From assembly GCA_964354225.1 (NCBI GenBank), contig CAYGZC010000137.1, positions 1-7,809 of the forward strand: a stretch of 7,809 nucleotides of DNA, read 5' to 3'. Position numbers and translations under genes: made by a program. Positions 1 to 6,626 of this stretch are shown piece by piece (position 1 is the first letter of the stretch; every line of letters begins with the position of its first letter). Source of the DNA: CAYGZC01 sp964354225 (GTDB taxonomy: Bacteria > Bacteroidota > Ignavibacteria > UBA10030 > SZUA-254). Under the pieces are notes generated by a model that saw only the letters and a list, made by a program, of their open reading frames with translations, ran no database searches and had not been told where the DNA came from.

Positions 1-183
1 TCCGGCTATGAACAAGTTCGATATTATCAAAGAACATATCTTGAACAGCTTTTGAGCAATTGGTTTATTACTAATTTTTTAAAATTTTGTATCTGTTTCT
101 GTAAATCTATCTTTATCTCTAATTTTTCAGATGTCTCTAAAAACTAATAACTAATAACTAAATAAATTAGCGTAACTTCGGCT
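1..183. other. AT-rich left edge without a convincing gene
   Basis: No gene could be assigned in this stretch. Two short frames enter from the left edge on the + strand: one closes at TGA 53-55 and the other at the TAA at 145-147. Either could be the tail of an upstream gene. The first ends in a plausible helix (KFDIIKEHILNSF). The second becomes Phe/Ile/Cys-rich in a way typical of AT-rich non-coding DNA. The stretch from about 60 to 170 is very AT-rich and ends in a short tandem repeat that places stops in all frames. No promoter with a recognisable pair of hexamers was found. Confidence 0.5.
142..162. repeat. 7-bp tandem repeat, AACTAAT x3
   Basis: AACTAAT occurs at 142-148 and 149-155, followed by AACTAAA at 156-162. 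The unit is short and the third copy is imperfect. It puts stop codons in every forward frame and marks the end of any coding potential from the left. It may be a simple slippage repeat; no function is inferred. Confidence 0.6.
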
Positions 184-349
184 GCTGTCTTTGCACGAAA
201 CTGGTAATTTCTAATCCAGAGAACAGTCGCTTTGAACTGCGCCCCAAACGGGGCGTGGTTTGAAAGCGCTTCTTTGGAAGGTATACCAGTACCTGTGCGA
301 AGGGCGTAAGTAGATCACGCCCTTTGTTGTTTCAGGTACGATACCTTCC
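184..349 (+). ncRNA. Candidate structured RNA/leader of three consecutive hairpins
   Basis: Three hairpins follow each other almost without gaps. (1) GCTGT 184-188 pairs with ACAGT 223-227 and, inside, CTGG 201-204 with CCAG 216-219; this one is weak. (2) CGCTTT 228-233 pairs with AAAGCG 263-268, continuing as AACTGCGCCCC 235-245 with GGGGCGTGGTT 250-260 (two G-U pairs) around an AAAC loop. That is about 18 pairs with one bulge. (3) GGAAGGTAT 276-284 pairs with ATACCTTCC 341-349, GTACCTG 289-295 with CAGGTAC 333-339, and AAGGGCGT 300-307 with ACGCCCTT 317-324, around a 9-nt loop. That is 24 pairs in three stacked helices. Neither strong hairpin is followed by a T-tract, so they are not ordinary terminators. 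I do not recognise a known family: no T-box, TPP, FMN, SAM, tmRNA or SRP signature was seen. It could be an untranslated leader of the RM operon, an independent small RNA, or the end structure of a mobile element. Strand is assigned only by analogy with the downstream genes. Confidence 0.4.
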
Positions 350-378
350 CATAATCAGCGGATCTTAAAGCAACCAGT

Positions 379-438
379 GGTAGTCGCAGACTTTATGTCT
401 GCGTACATGGAAGCGCACCCGTGAAGGGTGCGGCTACC
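379..438. repeat. REP/MITE-like double-hairpin intergenic element
   Basis: GGTAGT 379-384 pairs with GCTACC 433-438 (last pair T-G) and encloses two perfect 7-bp hairpins. These are CGCAGAC 385-391 with GTCTGCG 397-403 (loop TTTAT), and CGCACCC 414-420 with GGGTGCG 426-432 (loop GTGAA), separated by a 10-nt spacer. A weaker outer pairing AGCAA 369-373 with TTGCT 444-448 may extend it. The form GTAG-stem-spacer-stem-CTAC resembles dispersed palindromic repeats found between genes in many Bacteroidota-related genomes. Those are thought to be moved by transposases acting in trans, such as REP-associated tyrosine transposases. Only one copy is visible here, so repetitiveness is inferred from form, not shown. 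Confidence 0.5.
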
Positions 439-486
439 GGGGATTGCTAAGACACACCGAAGCTCCCAAGAATCTCTACGGAGCAA

Positions 487-858
487 ATGAATAATCCTTT
501 ACGATACGACCAGCATGGTCGCTTACTTTCCGACGCAGAATTCATTCAGCGTGTAGCTGAGGCAGTTGCTGCAAATGTGATTGCCCACTACGAGTGCGGC
601 TTCACGAAAGACGATCTCAAAGTTGGCGTTACTCCTGAGGGATGCATTGTAAGCACAACGAAAACATACTTTGAAACTCCAATCCCCAACCGATTAACAC
701 CAGACGAATACAAACGACTCGGCAATACTCTCGCTTCTCTCCTCGATGCAATTGATGCGAAGAAGTTAGATATAAAGACGATCGAGAGGATAAAGCGGGA
801 GAATAATGTGGAGGAGAAGAAACAGGCAATTGAAAAGGCTAAGAGGGAGTCCAAGTAG
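487..858 (+). CDS. Hypothetical small protein heading the type III RM operon (123 aa)
   Basis: Function not recognised. The ATG at 487 is preceded by GGAG (480-483) at a rather short spacing of 3 nt. The protein has no signal peptide or membrane segment and looks soluble. Residues about 16-36 form a likely helix (DAEFIQRVAEAVAANVIAHY), residues 40-70 are mixed with possible strands, and residues 72-123 are predicted helical. The C-terminal third (about 90-123) is extremely rich in Lys, Glu and Arg, in the manner of a coiled coil or nucleic-acid-contacting tail. Its TAG stop directly abuts the ATG of mod (858/859), and the mod ribosome site GGGAG (845-849) lies inside its last codons, so the two are probably translationally coupled. 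The position suggests an accessory or regulatory partner of the RM enzymes, but that is inference from context only. No cysteine cluster or helix-turn-helix could be recognised. Confidence 0.75.
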   Translation: MNNPLRYDQHGRLLSDAEFIQRVAEAVAANVIAHYECGFTKDDLKVGVTPEGCIVSTTKTYFETPIPNRLTPDEYKRLGNTLASLLDAIDAKKLDIKTIERIKRENNVEEKKQAIEKAKRESK

Positions 859-2553
859 ATGGCGAAGAAATCCAAATACTTGGATTGGTCCAAAGAAGAA
901 TTAATCAAACGGATGGAGGCGCTTGAGAAACGCAAACGTTACGGCTTGGTGTGGGATGAGGAGTGAACGAAGGAAAAATTTGAAGCTGATGCTGAGGGCA
1001 AGCTTCCTGTTCTCAAGGAGGTAAAGTCCAAAGAGATAAAGACCGACCCAGAGGAACCGACACATATTTTAATTGAGGGCGATAACTACCACGCTCTTTC
1101 AGTTCTCGCTTACACACACGAAAAATCTATCGATGTCATATACGTCGATCCACCTTATAACACGGGTAACAAATCTTGGAAATACAACAATGCGTATGTC
1201 GAAAGGGACGATGCATTTCGACACAGCAAATGGTTGTCCTTCATGCAAAGACGGCTGCAAGTTGCAAAGCGTCTCCTGAAAGATACCGGGATCATAATGG
1301 TCACAATTGATGATTATGAGGCACATACTCTTCGTCTGTTGATGGATGAATTATTTGGAGAACAGAATCGGCTTGGAACAATCACAATTGTCAATAAGCC
1401 CGAGGGTCGTACTGACGACAAGTTTATTCCCACAGCGCACGAATATATGTTAGTCTACGGTCGTAATTCGATGCGCTGCAACATCAACAAGCTCCCTGTT
1501 TATGATGATGATTACTACGAGAAATATCCTTTGGAAGATGAAATCTCAAGATACAAATTGAAAGAGTTAAGGCGTGGCGGGGCAAATTCTCGACGCACTG
1601 ACAGGCCGAATTTATACTTTCCACTCTATTACAACCCTGATGAAAATCACCTCACGATCAGAAAAAACGGTGGGGGTTACTTGGAAATTCTCCCAATCGA
1701 TTCTAAAGGAATCGAACGATGCTGGCGGTGGGGAAAGCAACGCATTGAAGAGAACATTTCAGAATTGGTAGTAAGAACCGTGTCGGAGAAATTAGCTGTC
1801 TATGTTAAATCACGGGCAATTAGCGCCCTCAAGGCGACAACCGTCTGGAGTAGTCCAAAATACAATCCTTCTTCCCACGGCACAAAGCTATTAGCTGAAA
1901 TACTTGGAAAAAGTAAGACGTTCGATTATCCAAAGTCACTTTATGCTGTTAAGGATGCGTTAGCAATGTCATCAGGACCAGACTCTATCATTCTCGATTT
2001 TTTTGCTGGCTCAGGAACAACGGGTCACGCAGCGCTGGAACTTAATACACGAGAGGAAGGGCGTAGACAATTTATTCTCTGTACAAATAATGAGAACGGT
2101 ATATGTGAAGATGTTTGCTATCCACGTATCAAGAATGTAATCAAGGGTTACAAGACATCCAGAGGAAAAACTGTTAGCGGGCTGGGTGGTAACTTTAAGT
2201 ACTACCGCACTTCCTTCGTCCCATCCGAACCGACCGATAGGAACAAGGAACTTCTCACCAAAGAAGCAGTCGAGATGCTCTGTCTTCGTGAGAACACATT
2301 TGATCTAGTCTCAGAGAACGAGACTATGAAGGTTTACCGCAACAAAGACCGTTATACTGGCATCATCTTCGACCAGCTTTCAATCCAGAAATTTAAGAAG
2401 ATGGCAAGAAAATTTGAGAAAGCGGTGAGTGTCTATGTCTTCTCTCTCGGCGACGATGATTTCGCCGATGAGTTTACCGATATGAAAAACAAGGTCAAAG
2501 TCTGCTCTATTCCCGAAGCAATCTTACGTGTGTATAGGAGGATTTTCCAATAA
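859..2553 (+). pseudogene. mod: Type III RM modification methyltransferase (Mod), interrupted by in-frame TGA at codon 36
   Basis: Adenine-specific DNA methyltransferase subunit of a type III restriction-modification system. It would use S-adenosylmethionine to make N6-methyladenine and would give Res its site specificity. The frame from ATG 859 (SD GGGAG 845-849, spacer 9 nt) to TAA 2551-2553 holds 565 codons including TGA 964-966. The motif order is beta class: catalytic DPPYNTG at codons 97-103 comes before the AdoMet motif DFFAGSGTTG at 380-389, with the target-recognition region between. Residues about 240-370 (YPKSLYAVKDA and preceding WRW segment) and the C-terminal extension also look like type III Mod. 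At about 564 aa it is somewhat shorter than EcoP15I-type Mod. The 35 codons before the TGA already read as Mod N-terminus (SKYLDWSKEELIKRMEALEK, then YGLVW), and similarity continues at once after it (GKLPVLKEVK, ILIEGDNYHALSVL). So the stop splits one gene rather than separating two. The next possible starts are TTG 1234 and ATG 1243, both downstream of DPPY, so a product started there (about 439 aa) would lack the catalytic motif. Sequence error, readthrough or true decay cannot be told apart here. Confidence 0.85.
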
Positions 2554-4796
2554 TGCAATTAAGACAATACCAACAAGAAGCAATAGATGAACTCAAACTG
2601 AAAGCCAACAAGTTGCTTGAGCTTCAAGGAAACAAAACAATCGTTTTGGAAGCGCCAACCGGCTCAGGCAAGACAATGATAATGGCAGAATTCCTCAAGG
2701 AATTCGTTGAGAGCCGGGCAGATGACCGTAAGTTTTCTTTCGTATGGACTGCCCCACGTAAACTTCATGATCAAAGCAAAGAGAAGCTTGAGCAGTATTA
2801 TTTTGATAGTAAAGCTCTCCGCTGCTCCAATTTTGAAGACTTAACTGACAAAGAAATCGGAGAGAATGAAATACTCTTTCTCAACTGGGAAAGTATTAAC
2901 AAAGCTGACAATATCTACATAAGGGAGAACGAGACTGACTATAATCTTTCCCACATCATCTCGAACACCGTTGACCGAGGCAGAATAATCATTCTTATCA
3001 TCGATGAAAGTCATTTTGGTGCTACAACTGAAACCTCTTTGGGTCTAATTCAAATGTTACAACCAAAGATTGCTATTGATGTTTCCGCCACTCCTGAGAT
3101 ACAAAGAGACGAGCACGTGAAAGTTTACCGGGAGAAGGTGATTACCGAAGGAATGATCAAGAAACAAATAGCTCTCAATCCGGGATTCAAGAACATCATC
3201 CAACAACAGCGAGCAGGAGAAGTGGAAATTTCGAGTAGCGCAGCGGAAACAACAAACGAGCTTGTGATAAAAGTTGCTCTCCAAAAGCGTCAAGATCTAC
3301 AAGCGGTTTTGAAAGCCGTCGGCTCGGATGTCAATCCGTTGATGCTCATTCAACTTCCGGATAGACGGCAAGGTGTAGAAGACGTACAAGATGAGGTGGT
3401 TCAGATTCTGCAAGACAAACACTCCGTTACTTTCGCCAACGGCAGACTCGCAAAATATCTCTCAGGAGAAGAAAACAAAAAAAATCTTGAAAACATCACC
3501 AAGAACGACAGTGAAGTTGAGGTAATGATCTTCAAACAGGCAATCGCATTAGGGTGGGATTGCCCACGTGCGAGCATTCTGGTTTTATTCCGTGATTGGA
3601 AGAGCATTACATTCTCTATTCAAACAGTGGGGAGAATTCTGAGAATGCCCGAGTTGAAACATTATGATAACGATGTACTCAACACTGGCATTGTTTATAC
3701 AAATCTAAGCGATATTGCTATACAAGAAGACATTGCAGGTTCATACCTGACGATCAATTTTTCAAATAGGAAAGCAATCTACAAAAATATCAGCCTACGT
3801 TCCGTGCACTCAAAGCGGTTCAGGGAAGAAACACGCTTGAATTCTCAATTTATCATAGATTTTCTTTCTGCAACCAAAGAACTTAACCTTACTCAAAGGA
3901 TCAATACCAACATAAAAGAAATTTATGCAACCCTCATCACGGATGGTATTATTACCAATCCAGACAAACCCTTCGAGCATTTATCAAGCAATAAAGATTT
4001 GTTCGAGGAGCATTCTGGCGAGATCGTTCAGGTTACTCAGACTGAGAAAGAGGTGCAAATCCGCTTTGACCTATTCATCCGTGGTAGCCTCACCCCATTT
4101 GCTCCAGAGAAACGTTCTATCGGAAGGGTGAAAGACTCGATCTACCGTTTCTTCAAGAACGAGTTCCCAGTAATGTTTGAATGGGGAGGTGTAAATAGCC
4201 AGATGGTAGTGCTCTCCCCAAAGAACCAACAAGGTTTTATCGATGTAATCAACCGAGCGAAGGAAATATATCAAGAGAACGTCGGCAAGGGTAAGAAGGA
4301 ACTTGTGACAGACGAAGGATGGGAAGTACCGAACTCCATCAACTTCAATAACAATTTCACGCTCAGAAATATAAAGCGTAGTATTCTTGATCCATTCTTT
4401 GAAGCCAATGGAGCTTCCTGTCCGGAAAAGGATTTTATCGAATACCTTGAAACAAAATCAGATGAAATTGAGTGGTGGTTTAAGAACGGTGATCAAGGTG
4501 AGCAATTCTTTGCGGTACCTTACACAGAAAATAGTCAAGAAAAACCTTTCTATGTTGATTGGATAGTAAAATACCAAAACGGGAAGATAGGTTTATTCGA
4601 TACAAAGGCAGGCATCTACGCCGATAAAGCTAAAGATAAAGCAGAGGGTTTGGCAAAGTACATCAAAGAAGAGAATGCCAAAGGCAAAAATATTTTCGGT
4701 GGAATCGTTATTCGCAAAGATGGAAGCTGGAGATTAAATGATAAAGAGTTATATCGCTATGATGAAAAGGATTTATCTGATTGGAAATATTTATAA
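2553..4796 (+). CDS. res: Type III restriction endonuclease subunit (Res), SF2 helicase plus PD-(D/E)XK nuclease
   Basis: ATP-dependent restriction subunit that works in complex with Mod. It hydrolyses ATP to move or signal along DNA and cleaves near unmethylated recognition sites. The 747-aa frame is intact and shorter than EcoP15I Res (about 970 aa). Helicase motifs appear in order: Q-motif-like LRQYQQEAI at 3-11, Walker A APTGSGKT at 34-41, Walker B DESH at 151-154, SAT at 178-180, ALGWDCPRAS at 332-341, and the arginine-finger motif QTVGRILR at 357-364. The C-terminus carries a likely nuclease core: D669 in YVDW, then D683-T-K685 in LFDTKAG, i.e. D...DxK with Asp in place of the more usual Glu. 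The ATG overlaps the mod stop as TAATG and is served by AGGAGG at 2536-2541 (11-nt spacer), so translation is coupled to mod. Without working Mod, type III Res is expected to be inactive, which would make loss of mod non-lethal. Confidence 0.92.
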   Translation: MQLRQYQQEAIDELKLKANKLLELQGNKTIVLEAPTGSGKTMIMAEFLKEFVESRADDRKFSFVWTAPRKLHDQSKEKLEQYYFDSKALRCSNFEDLTDKEIGENEILFLNWESINKADNIYIRENETDYNLSHIISNTVDRGRIIILIIDESHFGATTETSLGLIQMLQPKIAIDVSATPEIQRDEHVKVYREKVITEGMIKKQIALNPGFKNIIQQQRAGEVEISSSAAETTNELVIKVALQKRQDLQAVLKAVGSDVNPLMLIQLPDRRQGVEDVQDEVVQILQDKHSVTFANGRLAKYLSGEENKKNLENITKNDSEVEVMIFKQAIALGWDCPRASILVLFRDWKSITFSIQTVGRILRMPELKHYDNDVLNTGIVYTNLSDIAIQEDIAGSYLTINFSNRKAIYKNISLRSVHSKRFREETRLNSQFIIDFLSATKELNLTQRINTNIKEIYATLITDGIITNPDKPFEHLSSNKDLFEEHSGEIVQVTQTEKEVQIRFDLFIRGSLTPFAPEKRSIGRVKDSIYRFFKNEFPVMFEWGGVNSQMVVLSPKNQQGFIDVINRAKEIYQENVGKGKKELVTDEGWEVPNSINFNNNFTLRNIKRSILDPFFEANGASCPEKDFIEYLETKSDEIEWWFKNGDQGEQFFAVPYTENSQEKPFYVDWIVKYQNGKIGLFDTKAGIYADKAKDKAEGLAKYIKEENAKGKNIFGGIVIRKDGSWRLNDKELYRYDEKDLSDWKYL

Positions 4797-4884
4797 TCGC
4801 TACTCTTAATTTTTTGCAGTAATTTTTTTGAGGAATGATAAATGTATAATTTGAGAATCCCAAATAAAATAAGTCAATGGAAAA

Positions 4885-4892
4885 GGGAGGAG
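4885..4892 (+). promoter_or_regulatory. Strong ribosome binding site that sets the start of the membrane protein
   Basis: GGGAGGAG lies 8 nt before ATG 4901. The earlier in-frame ATG at 4877 has only AT-rich sequence upstream (AAATAAAATAAGTCA), and its first codons would themselves be this ribosome site. The start at 4901 is therefore preferred. Confidence 0.75.
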
Positions 4893-4900
4893 AAATCAGC

Positions 4901-5764
4901 ATGAAATTGTCAGACATTCGATATATAAAAATACCATTTACACTTTATGATCTATTTGGCTATCTTTTACCGGGCCTTTTATTCTTTGCACTTTTTCCGA
5001 TTACTTATGATTTTTCAAAAATCATAGATATTGCTTCAGAATATATAAGAACGGGTAACTATTGCGAGAGAAATTTTTTATTGTTGCAGATTCGAGATAC
5101 CTTAAGTATATCTCCGTGGCTATTATTATTTTATTGCATATTGATAGCATACTTGGTTGGGCACGTTATTGCAGCTCTTAGCAGTTTGATTTTAGAAAGG
5201 ATTTTTGTCGAGAAGTTTTTAAAATATCCAGCCGCGAATATGTTTGGAATTAGAAAATATCAAGGCTGGCTTGAAAATTTTATATTCAAAACTATAAACA
5301 GGATTCGTGGATGGAAACATATCAAAAAAATCATTTTCTCAAACTATAGGAGATCTTATTCTGAGGATTTTAGAGAATCATTTGAAAAGACTTTCAAGGA
5401 AACTTTCGATCTTAAGGTTAATGATCAGAGTGACATATTTTGGTTGTGTTTTTCATTTGTGGGCCAAAATTGCCCGATAACATTTCAAAGAGCATCACAT
5501 TTTCTAAATTTATATGGATTTACAAGAAATTTAAGTATGATGTTTTTCCTTTTTGGAATCACAATGGTTATATTAGAGTCAACTAATTCTATTCCAATAA
5601 AATGGTGGTTAATATCGATTTATTTATTCCTTGGATTATCTTTTTTCTGGCAGTATTTAAAATTCTTTAGAAGACTGAACGATGAAGTATATCGAGGTTT
5701 TGTTAGCTTTGTAAAAACAAAAGAAAAATTTGGCGAGTCGGCAGGGAACATAGAAGAAGTATGA
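4901..5764 (+). CDS. Hypothetical polytopic membrane protein downstream of the RM genes (287 aa)
   Basis: Function not recognised. From ATG 4901 the protein has four likely membrane segments: about 16-34 (LYDLFGYLLPGLLFFALF), 72-96, 210-226 and 233-251. A large charged loop of about 110 residues sits between the second and third. The loop holds basic patches (RKYQGW, RIRGWKHIKK) and an acidic/helical part near 155-172 (EDFRESFEKTFKETF). The C-terminal tail of about 35 residues is charged and probably on the same side as the loop. The N-terminal DLFGYLLPG motif resembles short membrane proteins that I associate loosely with bacterial defence or accessory regions; this is recollection of a pattern, not a family assignment. 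The gene lies 104 bp after res on the same strand and is visibly more AT-rich than mod and res, which suggests a separate origin. It may be a membrane-acting accessory of the locus or simply a passenger. Confidence 0.8.
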   Translation: MKLSDIRYIKIPFTLYDLFGYLLPGLLFFALFPITYDFSKIIDIASEYIRTGNYCERNFLLLQIRDTLSISPWLLLFYCILIAYLVGHVIAALSSLILERIFVEKFLKYPAANMFGIRKYQGWLENFIFKTINRIRGWKHIKKIIFSNYRRSYSEDFRESFEKTFKETFDLKVNDQSDIFWLCFSFVGQNCPITFQRASHFLNLYGFTRNLSMMFFLFGITMVILESTNSIPIKWWLISIYLFLGLSFFWQYLKFFRRLNDEVYRGFVSFVKTKEKFGESAGNIEEV

Positions 5765-5913
5765 TTAATGAATTATCATCCGCGCTACGCTTCTGTCATA
5801 AAGTGGTTCATGCCGTTGAGTATTACAGAGAAAGTAGAGTATACCTTGAAGGTGGACTCCATTTAATGTTACCTCACTACCCCTACCACATAAATCCTGA
5901 ATCATTTCTCTAA
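5761..5913 (+). CDS. Doubtful 50-aa ORF overlapping the membrane protein stop
   Basis: An ATG at 5761 overlaps the TGA of the membrane protein gene (ATGA) and opens 50 codons to TAA 5911-5913. The product would be soluble and rich in His and Tyr (HKVVHAVEYYRES, then LPHYPYHINPESF). It has no family resemblance that I can see and no Shine-Dalgarno sequence of its own beyond coupling. It may be a small coupled gene, a gene remnant or chance. The rest of the 199-bp convergent gap, up to 5963, shows no gene and no clear terminator hairpin. Confidence 0.2.
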   Translation: MINELSSALRFCHKVVHAVEYYRESRVYLEGGLHLMLPHYPYHINPESFL

Positions 5914-5963
5914 AATCCTCTCCGCTATAGGTGGACAGACATCATCAATCCCCCATCTTTATC

Positions 5964-6590
5964 TCACCACGCACTCCCAAAACTCATCGAGATATAAAAT
6001 CCTCCAAACTGTGTTTTCACCGTATTCCACATGCTTCGTATCCCGCTGCTGTATGGTACGTAGTAGTAACGTAAATTTAAACCTAACAGGGTCGATCGTT
6101 CGGAGCCAAAGTATGAGCCGATACCAACATATCCGCCCGCTGTATATTGTGGATGACCTTTGCCGAGAGCCGAAAAGTATTCATCATTGTAGGGAAACAC
6201 ATAAATCATTGTTGGTCCAACGGCCGCATCAATATGCGGACGAAAATTATCCATTATCTCGTCTTTGAATAACCGATATTGTATACCTGCATATAATGGA
6301 ATCACAAGAAAGCGGTTGATTTTTCCCGGAACATAAGTTGTATAGTCATATGGATTGATATACAGTTCCTCATTTTCATCCCCAGATTCAGAGATCGAGA
6401 AATCCATAAAGCCGGAGAAGGTCTCGGTGTATTCATGTCGATAAAATGCTCCTAAACCGAAACCGTTCGTTGAAATCAAAAGATTAACACCCCAGGCATG
6501 TTTTTGATAAATTGAATCTTGAGCATCGAGATGCATATTTGATCCGAGAAGCATTATCGGAATGAACAGTATTTTTAATATTCTAACCAT
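5964..6590 (-). CDS. Predicted secreted outer-membrane beta-barrel-like protein (208 aa)
   Basis: Probable outer-membrane protein of unknown specific role. ATG at 6590-6588 starts a signal peptide: a basic start (MVRILK), a hydrophobic core (ILFIPIMLLG) and a likely cleavage after LDA at about residue 23. The mature part has alternating glycine and aromatic residues typical of small 8-strand barrels, such as GLGAFYRHEYTETFSGFMDF (46-65), YAGIQYRLF (100-108), GGYVGIGSYFG (152-162) and LLGLNLRYYYVPY (168-180). It ends in FGGFYISMSFGSAW with a terminal Trp, as expected for a barrel-assembly signal. A TTG at 6626 would extend it by 12 residues, but these would sit ahead of a good signal peptide, so ATG 6590 is preferred. 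It lies 36 bp after the rRNA methyltransferase gene on the same strand and is probably co-transcribed with it. The stop is TGA. Confidence 0.75.
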   Translation of the reverse strand: MVRILKILFIPIMLLGSNMHLDAQDSIYQKHAWGVNLLISTNGFGLGAFYRHEYTETFSGFMDFSISESGDENEELYINPYDYTTYVPGKINRFLVIPLYAGIQYRLFKDEIMDNFRPHIDAAVGPTMIYVFPYNDEYFSALGKGHPQYTAGGYVGIGSYFGSERSTLLGLNLRYYYVPYSSGIRSMWNTVKTQFGGFYISMSFGSAW

Positions 6591-6626
6591 AAATATTTTA
6601 GAGGATCTTCTTAATAAATATAACAA

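Noticed and set aside
2..55. Possible C-terminus of an upstream gene ending at TGA 53-55 (alternative frame ends at 145-147)
   Set aside because: Only 17 or 48 codons are visible, the two frames conflict, and neither shows a recognisable family, so no gene is called.
228..268. Intrinsic terminator for an upstream gene
   Set aside because: The hairpin is strong but is followed by GCTTCTTTGG rather than a T-tract, so it was treated as part of the structured element.
588..935. Minus-strand open frame of 115 codons across the small ORF and mod start
   Set aside because: It is antisense to better supported, coupled genes, has a low-complexity Ser/Phe/Leu-rich translation, and shows no ribosome site.
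1234..2553. A separate 439-aa methyltransferase gene starting at TTG 1234
   Set aside because: This is the remainder of mod. It lacks the catalytic DPPY motif, which lies upstream in the same frame, and there is no ribosome site at 1234.
4797..4830. Terminator after res (runs of T at 4810-4815 and 4823-4829)
   Set aside because: The T-runs are not preceded by any GC-rich hairpin, so an intrinsic terminator is not supported.
4845..4850. TATAAT as a promoter -10 box for the membrane protein gene
   Set aside because: No fitting -35 hexamer is found at 16-18 bp, the nearest TTG-like hexamers are at wrong distances, and the surrounding DNA is so AT-rich that the match is weak evidence.
6591..6626. 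TTG start at 6626 for the barrel protein
   Set aside because: It would add 12 residues before a complete signal peptide; ATG 6590 gives a normal signal peptide.
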